From: an uncultured Rhodospirillaceae bacterium
Lineage (GTDB): Bacteria > Pseudomonadota > Alphaproteobacteria > Rhodospirillales > UBA2165
Reading direction: 5' to 3'
NCBI GenBank assembly: GCA_913020445.1
Contig: CAJWAR010000019.1
Coordinates: 1 to 64,000 of the forward strand
Length of the DNA: 64,000 bases
In this document: in pieces, positions 42,948 to 51,346 of the stretch
How positions within the stretch are numbered: position 1 is the stretch's first letter
How the letters are laid out: each line of letters opens with the position of its first letter
Translations under genes and position numbers: made by a program
Notes under the pieces: generated by a model
Seen by the model: the letters and a program-made list of their open reading frames with translations, nothing else
The model's database searches: none
What the model was told of the DNA's origin: nothing

Positions 42948-43973
42948 ATGAACGTAGCAACACCTCCGGAAAAATTAACCGTCAAAGATTACGCATCAGA
43001 TCAGGAAGTTCGCTGGTGCCCTGGCTGCGGTGACTACTCAATTGTTCGCGCCATGCAGAAAGCCTTGGCCGATATTCAGGCACCGTTGGAAAAAACCGCC
43101 TTTATTTCGGGAATTGGCTGTGCCTCGCGTTTTCCCTATTACATGGCGACCTACGGCTTTCACACCATTCATGGCCGCGCCGCTTCAATTGCCACGGGGA
43201 CCAAGCTGGCCAATCCTGATCTCGATATCTGGGTTATTTCAGGTGACGGTGATGCCCTTTCGATTGGCGGCAATCACTTGATGCATGTCTTACGCCGCAA
43301 TGTCGATTTGCAATATATTCTGTTCAATAACGAAATTTATGGCCTCACCAAGGGTCAGTTTTCACCAACTTCGAAAGTTGGTACACGCTCTCCATCGACA
43401 CCACAGGGTTCAATTGACAGCCCGCTATCAGCCACCGAATTTGCGCTTGGTTGTGGTGCCCGGTTTGTCGCCCGCGGCATTGATGCGCTGCCTAAACATC
43501 TACCGGAAGTTTTCAAACGCGCCCATGCCCATAAAGGGGCTTCATTTGTCGAAGTGTTCCAGAACTGCATTGTCTATAATGATGGGGTTTATGATCACTT
43601 TACCGCCAAGGATGTCGCCGCTGACCGTCAAATTCTGGTCGAACACGGCAAACCGCTGATTTTTGGCACCGATCGCGACAAAGGCATACGTATGAGGCCC
43701 GGTATAATCGAGTTGGAAATTGTTACAATTGGCGAAAACCGTATCACCGAAGCCGACATTCTGGTGCATGATGAAACCAATAAAAGTCTTGCGACATTGC
43801 TGGCTCAAATGGAATCGCCGGTCTTTCCGGTTGCGATTGGGGTGCTGTATTGCGATCCGGCTGAAACTTACGAAGCTGCCGTTCATGCTCAGGTTGATGC
43901 CGAAAAGGAAGCCTATCCCAAACCGGACCTAAATGAAATGCTGAGAAGCGGGCCTACCTGGACGGTCGAATAA
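42948..43973 (+). CDS. korB: 2-oxoglutarate:ferredoxin oxidoreductase, beta subunit
   Basis: A 341-residue thiamine diphosphate-binding subunit. It has RWCPGCGDYSIV near residue 25, SGIGCASRFPYY near 60 and the diphosphate/magnesium motif GDGDALSIGGNH ending in LFNNEIYGLTKGQ at about 100-140. It pairs with the upstream korA product. ATG 42948 lies just after the korA stop, and GGGGAA gives the ribosome site; a longer frame starting inside korA is not supported. The four Cys that bind the 4Fe-4S cluster in this subunit family include the two in CPGC. A clear terminator follows. Confidence 0.93.
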   Translation: MNVATPPEKLTVKDYASDQEVRWCPGCGDYSIVRAMQKALADIQAPLEKTAFISGIGCASRFPYYMATYGFHTIHGRAASIATGTKLANPDLDIWVISGDGDALSIGGNHLMHVLRRNVDLQYILFNNEIYGLTKGQFSPTSKVGTRSPSTPQGSIDSPLSATEFALGCGARFVARGIDALPKHLPEVFKRAHAHKGASFVEVFQNCIVYNDGVYDHFTAKDVAADRQILVEHGKPLIFGTDRDKGIRMRPGIIELEIVTIGENRITEADILVHDETNKSLATLLAQMESPVFPVAIGVLYCDPAETYEAAVHAQVDAEKEAYPKPDLNEMLRSGPTWTVE

Positions 43974-43991
43974 ATTGCCTTTTTATTTAAG

Positions 43992-44038
43992 AAACCGCCT
44001 CATTACATTTTCTTGGTGATAATGCGGGCGGTTTTCTT
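43992..44038 (+). terminator. Intrinsic terminator after korB
   Basis: AAACCGCC plus CATTA (from 43992) pairs with TAATG plus GGCGGTTT (ending near 44034), with small internal bulges. Four T residues and a TTT tract follow. It separates korAB from the downstream exported-protein gene, whose ATG lies only 13 bases later. Confidence 0.7.
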
Positions 44039-44050
44039 TATTCTGGGCAG

Positions 44051-44866
44051 ATGAAAAAAATACCTTCAATCTGCGCGGCGCTATTTTTTGTTGCCGCATT
44101 TGTATTCAGTAGCGGTACTGCATTGGCTGCGGGAAAATCCAAACCCGGTGATATTTTTAAAGACTGCCCGGCCTGTCCGGAGATGACGGTTATACCGGCC
44201 GGCTCGTTTATCATGGGTTCGGCCAAAGGCAAAAAGCGCGAACGGCCGGTGACAAAAATCACGATTGCCAAGCCATTAGCGGTCAGCCGTTACGAAATTA
44301 CCTTCAATGAGTGGGATGCCTGTCACGCGGCTGGTGGCTGTTCGAAGAATGTATTTGATCGCGATTGGGGCCGGGGCAGACGTCCGGTGATGAATGTCTT
44401 ACCCAAGGATGTCGACGAATATATGGCTTGGCTAACCAAAAAAACCGGTCATACCTATCGCCTACCCTCCGAGGCTGAATGGGAATATGCCGCTCGGGCA
44501 GGTTCAAAATCCGAATTTTGGTGGGGCGATCAAATGCTCTCAGGCGGCGCCAATTGTCGCGGCTGCGGTACCGAATGGAGCGGTATCAAATCCGCCCCGG
44601 TCGGCCAGTTTAAGCCCAATGCCTGGGGTCTCTATGATGTCCATGGCAATGTTTTAGAACATGTCAGTGATTGCTGGACCAAAAGCCACAAGAACCTGCC
44701 GACTGATGGTTCGCCTCTCATCACCAAGAAATGCATGAGCAAAGTCGTTAAAGGCGGCGCGTGGTATTATTTGTCGCGGGTTTCCCGATCTGCATCACGC
44801 GTGCGCAACGACACACGTGTTTTCAGCTATTTTATCGGTTTTCGGGCGTTTAGAGAAATCGACTAG
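44051..44866 (+). CDS. Exported formylglycine-generating-enzyme-like (SUMF1/DUF323) protein
   Basis: A 271-residue protein with a signal peptide (MKKIPSICAALFFVAAF, cut near ALAA). The FGE-sulfatase domain shows MTVIPAGSFIMGS near residue 45, RLPSEAEWEYAARAG near 140, GLYDVHGNVLEHVSDCW near 200 and FRAFREID at the end. Classic family members turn a Cys or Ser of sulfatases into formylglycine, but many bacterial members have other roles and act in the periplasm. No sulfatase gene is in the window. It is flanked by terminator-like sequence and the convergent XRE gene, so it is probably a single-gene unit. Confidence 0.88.
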   Translation: MKKIPSICAALFFVAAFVFSSGTALAAGKSKPGDIFKDCPACPEMTVIPAGSFIMGSAKGKKRERPVTKITIAKPLAVSRYEITFNEWDACHAAGGCSKNVFDRDWGRGRRPVMNVLPKDVDEYMAWLTKKTGHTYRLPSEAEWEYAARAGSKSEFWWGDQMLSGGANCRGCGTEWSGIKSAPVGQFKPNAWGLYDVHGNVLEHVSDCWTKSHKNLPTDGSPLITKKCMSKVVKGGAWYYLSRVSRSASRVRNDTRVFSYFIGFRAFREID

Positions 44867-44876
44867 GTATTGAAAT

Positions 44877-45281
44877 CTAGGCTGACCGCAGCTGAGGATC
44901 TTCCGCCAGGACCCGCGCCATCTGGCTCAGCGCTTCCTGTTGTGATTTATCCTGGATGCTCATGAAGTTTCGCGCCAGTTCCAAGCACATGCGCTGCGCT
45001 GGAGCAATTTTAACATTATTATTTGCACCATGCCCCATCTCCTCAAAGAAATAACTCACCGGCACCTGCAAAACATGCGCAATATCATAAAGGCGGCTGG
45101 CCGAAATACGGTTTTTACCACGCTCATATTTATGGGCCTGCTGGTAGGTAACACCAATAAGATCGGCGATATCCTGCTGGCTCATCCCCATCATAATGCG
45201 GCGCTCGCGGATTCGATCACCGACATATATATCGGTTTCAGTTGGACGATTGTTTGATTTTTTTGGCATTTCGTGGGTCAT
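44877..45281 (-). CDS. XRE-family (Cro/CI-type) transcriptional regulator
   Basis: A 134-residue regulator. The helix-turn-helix spans about residues 19-75 (RIRERRIMMGMSQQDIADLI, then GVTYQQAHKYERG). A short C-terminal domain follows, ending ARVLAEDPQLRSA. Proteins of this shape are frequent in alphaproteobacteria and are often single-copy regulators of growth or cell-cycle-linked genes; the target is not shown here. The gene converges on the FGE-like gene, with ten bases between the stops. The 280-base upstream region is AT-rich and contains no operator that I can name. Confidence 0.9.
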   Translation of the reverse strand: MTHEMPKKSNNRPTETDIYVGDRIRERRIMMGMSQQDIADLIGVTYQQAHKYERGKNRISASRLYDIAHVLQVPVSYFFEEMGHGANNNVKIAPAQRMCLELARNFMSIQDKSQQEALSQMARVLAEDPQLRSA

Positions 45282-45561
45282 GGTAAACTTTATCAGTCGA
45301 TAGACATCGTAAATTGGGCTAAGTCTTAGATTGTGTGTGAATGATAAATTTCAATAGCATTTTCATAACGAAGTCGAGATTGCGCAAAATATTACTTATT
45401 GGCCGGGAAACTTCCTTCAAAACCTGGGGAATTCCCTAGGTTGGGTACTGGAAGTCAAGTATCGAGAATTCATTTGCCAATTATCGCCTAATTATCGGCT
45501 TACGAGATGGTTTGGCACATCAAAACTGGAAAAAAGTCTTAAATTAGAACATATTACATCT

Positions 45562-46287
45562 ATGTGGTTAGATGTCGTTGATCTCCAGGAATTTTATGCC
45601 GACCCGTTGGGCCGGGTGGCGCGGCGCATAATCGGGCGCCATCTTCGCGAAACCTGGCCAGACGTAGAGGGAATGAGCGTGCTCGGCATCGGCTTTCCAA
45701 CGCCCTACCTCAATGCCTTTCGGGGCGAAGCCAGCCGCGTGATTGCCGCCATGCCCGCCTCACAAGGGGTGCTTCATTGGCCCAATGAAGGGCCCGGCCA
45801 AACCATTCTCACCGATGAGGCCGAACTGCCCTTGCCTGATCTTTCGATCGACCGGGTGGTGTTAATCCATGCGGTCGAATGCAGTGAAGCGATCCGGCCG
45901 ATGATGCGGGAAATTTGGCGCGTCCTTTCCGGCAGCGGCCGGGTTATCGTCATCGCCCCCAACCGCGGCGGCATCTGGGCCCGGCTGGAGCGCACGCCGT
46001 TTGGTTATGGCCGGCCTTATAGCCAATCACAGCTCACCCGGCTGCTACGCGACACCATGTTTACGCCGATTGCCAAACGCGCCGCACTTTACGTGCCGCC
46101 GAGCCGGTCGCGCATGGTGATGTCCTCGGCGCCGGTGTGGGAAAATATTGGTCAACGGTGGCTCAAAATGTTTGGCGGCGCGGTTGGTGGCGTCGTATCG
46201 ATTGAAGCCAGCAAGCAGATTTATGCGGCGACCCCAACGCTGGAAGCGTCACGCCGGCGCGGTTATGCAACTGTTCCCAATCAGTAA
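45562..46287 (+). CDS. Class I SAM-dependent methyltransferase domain protein
   Basis: A 241-residue protein related to the methyltransferase_11 group. The SAM-binding motif I is altered to VLGIGFPTPY near residue 40. The post-motif LPLPDLSIDRVVLIHAVE lies near residue 90 and VLSGSGRVIVIAPNR near 125, as in family members. The acceptor is unknown. ATG 45562 has no strong ribosome site. The gene faces metW across a 30-base gap that holds no clear hairpin terminator. Confidence 0.82.
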   Translation: MWLDVVDLQEFYADPLGRVARRIIGRHLRETWPDVEGMSVLGIGFPTPYLNAFRGEASRVIAAMPASQGVLHWPNEGPGQTILTDEAELPLPDLSIDRVVLIHAVECSEAIRPMMREIWRVLSGSGRVIVIAPNRGGIWARLERTPFGYGRPYSQSQLTRLLRDTMFTPIAKRAALYVPPSRSRMVMSSAPVWENIGQRWLKMFGGAVGGVVSIEASKQIYAATPTLEASRRRGYATVPNQ

Positions 46288-46317
46288 TTCATTGGCAATA
46301 AAAAACGGCCGTAATAT

Positions 46318-46944
46318 TTAAGATTTACGCAGCAGAAACACGGCCTGCTCGCCAATCAGATTAGCAAAACGCATACCCGACCCAATGCCGCGTTCACCAC
46401 CTTTATGATCAAGCGCAATGCCGCGTTCGATGGTTATGCCCATTTTACCACAGAGATTAACAAAATCCCGGATCGTGCAAAAATGAATGTTGGGCGTGTC
46501 ATACCAATCATAAGACAGCGAGTTTGTGCGCGGCATTTTACCACCAAACAATAGTCCGGTACGTACCCGCCAATAGCCGAAATTTGGAAAGGACAAGACC
46601 GCCCGTTTGCCGATGCGCACAAGATTAGCCAAAACATTGTGGGGCTCACGTGTCGCCTGCAGGGTCTGTCCAAGCACGACGTAATCGAACGCTTGATCCG
46701 GATAATCGTCAAGATCTTGATCCGCATCGCCTTGGATCACCGACAGGCCGGCAGAGACGCAGGCGTTCACACCTTCGGCACTCAATTCGATACCGCGGCC
46801 ATCCACTTGTTTATCGTGATGAAGATAATCCAATAAGGCACCATCACCGCAACCAACGTCTAGCAAACGGCTGCCCGGCTCGACCATTTCAGCAATCAAT
46901 TGGAGATCAACGCGGATTGCCCGTTTTTGTGTATCAGTCATCAT
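46318..46944 (-). CDS. metW: Methionine biosynthesis protein MetW
   Basis: A 208-residue methyltransferase-fold protein. Motif I reads [15 protein letters not shown] near residue 25, and [17 protein letters not shown] near 115 is a MetW hallmark, as are [15 protein letters not shown] and the final [14 protein letters not shown]. MetW is needed with MetX for homoserine acylation in many proteobacteria. The start is ATG 46944, overlapping the metX stop by four bases; a longer frame would run well into metX. metX and metW are expected to act as a complex. Confidence 0.95.
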   Translation of the reverse strand: MMTDTQKRAIRVDLQLIAEMVEPGSRLLDVGCGDGALLDYLHHDKQVDGRGIELSAEGVNACVSAGLSVIQGDADQDLDDYPDQAFDYVVLGQTLQATREPHNVLANLVRIGKRAVLSFPNFGYWRVRTGLLFGGKMPRTNSLSYDWYDTPNIHFCTIRDFVNLCGKMGITIERGIALDHKGGERGIGSGMRFANLIGEQAVFLLRKS

Positions 46945-48131
46945 GTGCCGACCAACCCGTAGCGTTCCGCGGCACCTTCGATGAAACCCGAAAGTACCTT
47001 CCAAAATTCGGGTTCCTCAAGCAGAAACGCATCATGGCCTTTGTCGGATTCAATTTCGGCAAAGCTGACATTAGCCGCCACCGCGTTCAGCGCCTTTACG
47101 ATGGCACGGCTCTCTGCGGTTTGGTACAGCCAATCGCTGGTAAACGAGATGACGCAAAAACGAGTATCAACACCGCGAAATGCTTCGGCCAAGACGCCGC
47201 CGCCATGGCGCTCGGCAAGGTCAAAATAATCCATCGCCCGCGTGATATAGAGATAGGAGTTGGCGTCAAACCGGTCAACAAAGGTGCTGCCTTGGTGACG
47301 TAAATAACTTTCAACCTGAAAATCTGCATCAAAGCCAAAGGAGATGGCATCGCGGTCCTGCAATCGGCGGCCAAATTTATTCTGCAACGCTGGTTCCGAC
47401 AGATAAGTAATATGAGCAATCATCCGGGCAATCGCCAGCCCCCGGTGAGGCCGGCTATCGTGGTTGAGATAATTGCCGCTATGCCAATCCGGATCAGCCA
47501 TGATGGCCTGGCGGCCGGTCTCATGAAAGGCGATGTTTTGGGCTGAATGATGGGGTGCGGTCGCAATCGGGACAGCCGCAAACACGCGCTCAGGATAAGC
47601 TGCCGCCCATTCCAGCACCTGCATACCACCCATCGAGCCGCCAAGCGCACAAAACAATTTTTTGATGCCTAGGTGATCCAAGAGCAACGCCTGGACCCGC
47701 ACCATATCGGAAACCGTAATAACCGGAAAATCGAGCCCCCATGGCTGGCCGGTTTCAGGATTGATTTCCTTCGGACCGATCGTCCCCATACAACCGCCAA
47801 GAATATTTGGACATATGACGTAAAATCGATTGGTGTCGATGAGCTTGCCCGGGCCGATCACCAAATCCCACCAGCCCTCCTTGCCCGTCACCGGGTTGAT
47901 GCCCGAGACAAATTGATCACCACTTAACGCATGACAGACCAGGATGGCATTTGTCTTATCGGCATTCAGTTCGCCGTAAGATTGATAGGCGACCGAATAA
48001 TTAGCCAGCTCGACACCACAATCCAGACGCAACGGCTTATCGACGCCAAGCCTAACTTGCTTGCCGACCTCTTGGTCGCTCACCGATGGTGCGCCACCCT
48101 CGTCTATTTGGCCGCTTGTTTGTTCATTCAT
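46941..48131 (-). CDS. metX: Homoserine O-acyltransferase (MetX family)
   Basis: A 396-residue alpha/beta-hydrolase enzyme of methionine synthesis, which transfers an acetyl (or, in some members, succinyl) group to homoserine. The nucleophile elbow [13 protein letters not shown], the catalytic Asp in FTSDWLYQ and the His in [11 protein letters not shown] are present. [12 protein letters not shown] and [13 protein letters not shown] are family blocks. Acetyl versus succinyl choice cannot be settled from motifs alone. The N-terminal 25 residues are a loose tail. It is coupled to metW and is transcribed away from the chorismate-mutase gene. Confidence 0.93.
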   Translation of the reverse strand: MNEQTSGQIDEGGAPSVSDQEVGKQVRLGVDKPLRLDCGVELANYSVAYQSYGELNADKTNAILVCHALSGDQFVSGINPVTGKEGWWDLVIGPGKLIDTNRFYVICPNILGGCMGTIGPKEINPETGQPWGLDFPVITVSDMVRVQALLLDHLGIKKLFCALGGSMGGMQVLEWAAAYPERVFAAVPIATAPHHSAQNIAFHETGRQAIMADPDWHSGNYLNHDSRPHRGLAIARMIAHITYLSEPALQNKFGRRLQDRDAISFGFDADFQVESYLRHQGSTFVDRFDANSYLYITRAMDYFDLAERHGGGVLAEAFRGVDTRFCVISFTSDWLYQTAESRAIVKALNAVAANVSFAEIESDKGHDAFLLEEPEFWKVLSGFIEGAAERYGLVGT

Positions 48132-48198
48132 TTTTCTGGCTTTACGTAATCGGTTTTAAGCTATTTTTCTCAAATTTCGCAAAAATAGGTAAAGACCG

Positions 48199-48262
48199 GG
48201 TAAAATTAGCCCCATAGCTATGAATCAAGCGCCAATCTGTCAATCTTTTCTTTGATTTTACC
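48199..48262. promoter_or_regulatory. Paired inverted repeat in the metX / chorismate mutase divergent region
   Basis: GGTAAAAT (48199-48206) and ATTTTACC (48255-48262) are exact complements 48 bases apart. A 10-bp palindrome, CATAGCTATG, lies between them at 48213-48222. In RNA transcribed toward metX this could form a leader structure. I could not match it to the SAM-II or other SAM riboswitch consensus, so its role is open. Confidence 0.3.
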
Positions 48263-48338
48263 GCTTCGGCAGACTATCACTGTCGCCTACTCGATTGAGA
48301 GTAAATGAATTTTGGCGATGGTGGAACTCGATTAAGTG

Positions 48339-49283
48339 ATGTCTGACAATCAATTAAAATCCCTGCGTGATGAACTCGATATAATTGATGTTGAGATTCA
48401 GAGCCTGTTAACGCGCCGAGCGGAAGTCTCGCTCGAAGTTAGGAAGGTTAAGCAGGATGACGAGGTAAAGTTAAAACCGGGCCGTGAGGCACAAATTCTG
48501 CGCGCCTTGATCGAACGCCATAAGGGACATTTCCCGAAACCCGAACTTATTCGAATTTGGCGGGAAATCTTAAGCGCTTCGTTGCAAGCGCAGGGCGCCT
48601 TTTCGGTTGGCGTATATGTGCCGGAAAATGGCAGTGAAGACGCTGATGAAAATAGCTGGGGTTACTTCGCCGCCGCTCGCGGGCATTACGGCACTTTTAC
48701 ACCAATGATTGGCTACCCTTCACAACGCCGGGTTATCGAAGCTGTTATCGAGGACGAATGCTCGATCGGTGTTCTCCCGGTGCCGGGCCGCCAGGAGGAT
48801 GACCCCTGGTGGCGGCACTTGGCGATACAAGGTCAGATGTTGGGCAATACCGGTGGTTCAATTCCGCCACGCATTATTTCCCGGCTACCCTTTGCCGCGC
48901 CAGGCGGCACAGCAAATAAAACGGGGAGCAGATCAGGCGGCCAGGCGCTTAATTCCTTGGTGATAGCCAAAAGTGACATGGATCCTTCGGGATTGGATTG
49001 CACCTATATTGGACTTGACCTGTCGGAAGGCGTGCCCAATACGAGAATTGATGCCAGGATCGCAGAAATCGGGTTGACCGGTTCAGTCACCGCCCAATGG
49101 CACGATGACCAAATGCCAGAAAGATGGCTATCGCTGCTAAGAATTGATGGCTATTTCACACCGGAAGATGCCAGTCTGCTGCGATTATCAGAAGGCTTTG
49201 GCGAGTATTTTAATCAAGCAACTGTACTTGGCGGCTACGCCGTGCCAATTAGCACTGAAGCGTTAGCGCCGAGTAAAACCTAA
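48339..49283 (+). CDS. Chorismate mutase with C-terminal degenerate prephenate-dehydratase-like region
   Basis: A 314-residue protein. Residues 1-90 are an AroQ-type chorismate mutase (SLRDELDIIDVEIQSLLTRR), the step from chorismate to prephenate. The remaining 220 residues weakly resemble a prephenate dehydratase region (AAARGHYGTF, IEAVIEDECSIGVLPV), but the usual Thr-Arg-Phe catalytic triplet is not visible. I start at ATG 48339 instead of GTG 48336. hisC and tyrA follow, so the operon makes tyrosine and possibly phenylalanine precursors. Whether the C-terminal part has any enzyme activity is uncertain. Confidence 0.88.
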   Translation: MSDNQLKSLRDELDIIDVEIQSLLTRRAEVSLEVRKVKQDDEVKLKPGREAQILRALIERHKGHFPKPELIRIWREILSASLQAQGAFSVGVYVPENGSEDADENSWGYFAAARGHYGTFTPMIGYPSQRRVIEAVIEDECSIGVLPVPGRQEDDPWWRHLAIQGQMLGNTGGSIPPRIISRLPFAAPGGTANKTGSRSGGQALNSLVIAKSDMDPSGLDCTYIGLDLSEGVPNTRIDARIAEIGLTGSVTAQWHDDQMPERWLSLLRIDGYFTPEDASLLRLSEGFGEYFNQATVLGGYAVPISTEALAPSKT

Positions 49284-49313
49284 AACCACGTTTAAAGTAA
49301 TGAAAGACTGACT

Positions 49314-50411
49314 ATGGCTTCTCCCCAACCGCTTGCCGGTTTAGAAAAAATCGCCCCGTATATTGGCGGCGAATCAGAAATTACCGGCGTTGACCGGGTG
49401 TTAAAACTCGCCTCCAATGAAGGCGCCTTTGGCCCAAGTCCAAAAACACTGGAGGCAGTGAATGCTATCGGCAGTGATTTCCACCGCTATCCTGATGGCG
49501 ACTGCAACGAATTGCGCGATCTGTTAGCTGATAAGAATAGCTTGCCGAAAGAGAAACTTATTTGTGGCGCCGGCTCCGACGAATTGATCAGTCTGCTGTG
49601 CCGCTCTTATGCCGGTCCCGGTGATGAAATCCTATATTCAGCGCACGGCTTTGCGATGTATCCGATTTATGGCCTGACCGTTGGCGCAAACATCGTCGCG
49701 GCGCCTGAAAACGGCATCACAGTCGATGTCGATCAGCTTTTGGCACATGTGACCGAGAAAACTAAATTGCTGTTTGTCGCTAATCCAAACAATCCTACCG
49801 GCACCTATATTTCAACCAGCGAAGTTGCCCGCTTAATCGAAGGCCTGCCCGAAGAGGTGCTGCTGGTATTGGATTCAGCTTACGCTGAATTTGTCGAAGC
49901 CGAGGATTATTCCGACGGGACGGAGTTTGTCACCGCTAACGACAATGTCGTGATGCTGCGGACATTTTCGAAAATTTACGGCATGGGTGGCATTCGTCTT
50001 GGCTGGGGCTATGCGCCGGATGCGGTGATTGATATCCTCAACCGGATGCGGAGCCCGTTTAATGTCTCCTACCCGGCAATGGTCGCCGGCGTCGCTGCCA
50101 TCCAAGACGATGAATTTTTGAAGATGTCTCAGGAGCACAATAAAAAGTGGCTCGCCTGGACAATCGAAAACATCCGCGCCCTTGGTCTGGAAGTGCCCGA
50201 TAGTGTCTGCAATTTTATTTTGGTTCGCTTTCCGGAGGACCAAGGCAAAAATGCGACCGCTGAATCGGCCGATGTCTTTTTAAAATCCAAAGGTATCATT
50301 GTGCGCCGCATGGGTGGCTATGGCCTCCCCGACGCCTTGCGGATATCAATCGGCCTCGAAGATGAAATGAAATTCGTCGTCGATACACTAGCCGAATTTG
50401 TGAGTGATTAA
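49314..50411 (+). CDS. hisC: Histidinol-phosphate / aromatic aminotransferase
   Basis: A 365-residue fold-type I PLP enzyme. ASNEGAFGPSP near residue 38 contacts the cofactor, NPNNPTGTYIS near residue 160 binds PLP phosphate, and Lys220 in FSKIYGM is the Schiff-base lysine. The final Arg lies in LRISIGLEDEM. Family members aminate imidazole-acetol phosphate in histidine synthesis and often also prephenate or aryl-pyruvates. Lying between chorismate mutase and tyrA, this copy probably has an aromatic-amino-acid role. Confidence 0.92.
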   Translation: MASPQPLAGLEKIAPYIGGESEITGVDRVLKLASNEGAFGPSPKTLEAVNAIGSDFHRYPDGDCNELRDLLADKNSLPKEKLICGAGSDELISLLCRSYAGPGDEILYSAHGFAMYPIYGLTVGANIVAAPENGITVDVDQLLAHVTEKTKLLFVANPNNPTGTYISTSEVARLIEGLPEEVLLVLDSAYAEFVEAEDYSDGTEFVTANDNVVMLRTFSKIYGMGGIRLGWGYAPDAVIDILNRMRSPFNVSYPAMVAGVAAIQDDEFLKMSQEHNKKWLAWTIENIRALGLEVPDSVCNFILVRFPEDQGKNATAESADVFLKSKGIIVRRMGGYGLPDALRISIGLEDEMKFVVDTLAEFVSD

Positions 50412-50412
50412 G

Positions 50413-51321
50413 ATGGCCAAGAAAAAATCTGCACCCATATTTGAGCGTCTTGCACTGATCGGCGTTGGGCTGATCGGCTCATCTATCGCGCGCGTCGCCA
50501 AACGGGACAACTTGGTCGGGCATATTTCCGTTTCCGCACGCACTCAGGAAAGCCTCGACAAAGCGATTGAGCTTGGCTTTGCCGATAGCGTTTCGCTCGA
50601 TCAGCAGGCCGCGGTAAAAGATGCCGATTTGGTTATCATCTGCGCACCGATTGGCGTCTATGAAGAAATTATCGAGGCCATCGCACCGGGTTTAAAACCG
50701 GGTGCAATTGTCAGCGATGTGGGCTCGGTCAAACAAGCCGTGGTCCGTGATCTTGGCCCGTATATCCCCGAAGGCGTTCATTTGATCCCGGCCCATCCGG
50801 TTGCAGGTACTGAGCATTCCGGTCCTGAAGCAGGCTTCCCGGAATTATTTGAAGATCGGTGGTGCATATTGACACCACCACCAGGCACCGATGAGAAATC
50901 TGTCGAAGCCGTCATTGCGTTTTGGGAGGCGGCTGGATCAGATGTCGAGATAATGGACGCCAATCACCACGATTTGGTGATGGCCATGACTTCTCACCTG
51001 CCGCATTTAATCGCTTATACGATCGTTGGTACGGCAACTGATCTTGAGAAAACGTTGCGCAATGAAGTGATTAAATTTTCGGCCGGTGGTTTCCGGGATT
51101 TTACCCGTATCGCCGCTTCCGACCCAACCATGTGGCGGGATGTCTTTCTCAACAATCGCGATGCCGTATTGGAAATGCTGCAAAGATTTAGTGAAGATAT
51201 CACCGCATTGCAGCGTGCTATCCGCTGGGGCGAAGGCGATACACTATTCGAGCTGTTCTCACGCACGCAAGAAGTACGGCGCGGCGTGATCGAAGCCAAA
51301 CAGGAAAAAATGTACGATTAG
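50413..51321 (+). CDS. tyrA: Prephenate/arogenate dehydrogenase
   Basis: A 302-residue NAD(P)-dependent enzyme of tyrosine synthesis. The dinucleotide motif GVGLIGSSIARV is near residue 20. The segment HPVAGTEHSGPEAGF near residue 125 holds a catalytic His, and MTSHLPHLIAYTI near 195 is another family block. Start ATG 50413 falls two bases after the hisC stop; a GTG at 50404 would overlap it. No ACT regulatory domain follows, unlike some TyrA proteins. Use of prephenate or arogenate (cyclohexadienyl type) is not resolved. Confidence 0.93.
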   Translation: MAKKKSAPIFERLALIGVGLIGSSIARVAKRDNLVGHISVSARTQESLDKAIELGFADSVSLDQQAAVKDADLVIICAPIGVYEEIIEAIAPGLKPGAIVSDVGSVKQAVVRDLGPYIPEGVHLIPAHPVAGTEHSGPEAGFPELFEDRWCILTPPPGTDEKSVEAVIAFWEAAGSDVEIMDANHHDLVMAMTSHLPHLIAYTIVGTATDLEKTLRNEVIKFSAGGFRDFTRIAASDPTMWRDVFLNNRDAVLEMLQRFSEDITALQRAIRWGEGDTLFELFSRTQEVRRGVIEAKQEKMYD

Positions 51322-51346
51322 GTTATGCGCCTAAATTTTTACTTGG

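Noticed and set aside
48132-48338. SAM-II riboswitch upstream of metX
   Set aside because: The leader lacks the run of conserved bases I know for SAM-II just before the start codon; only generic inverted repeats are present.
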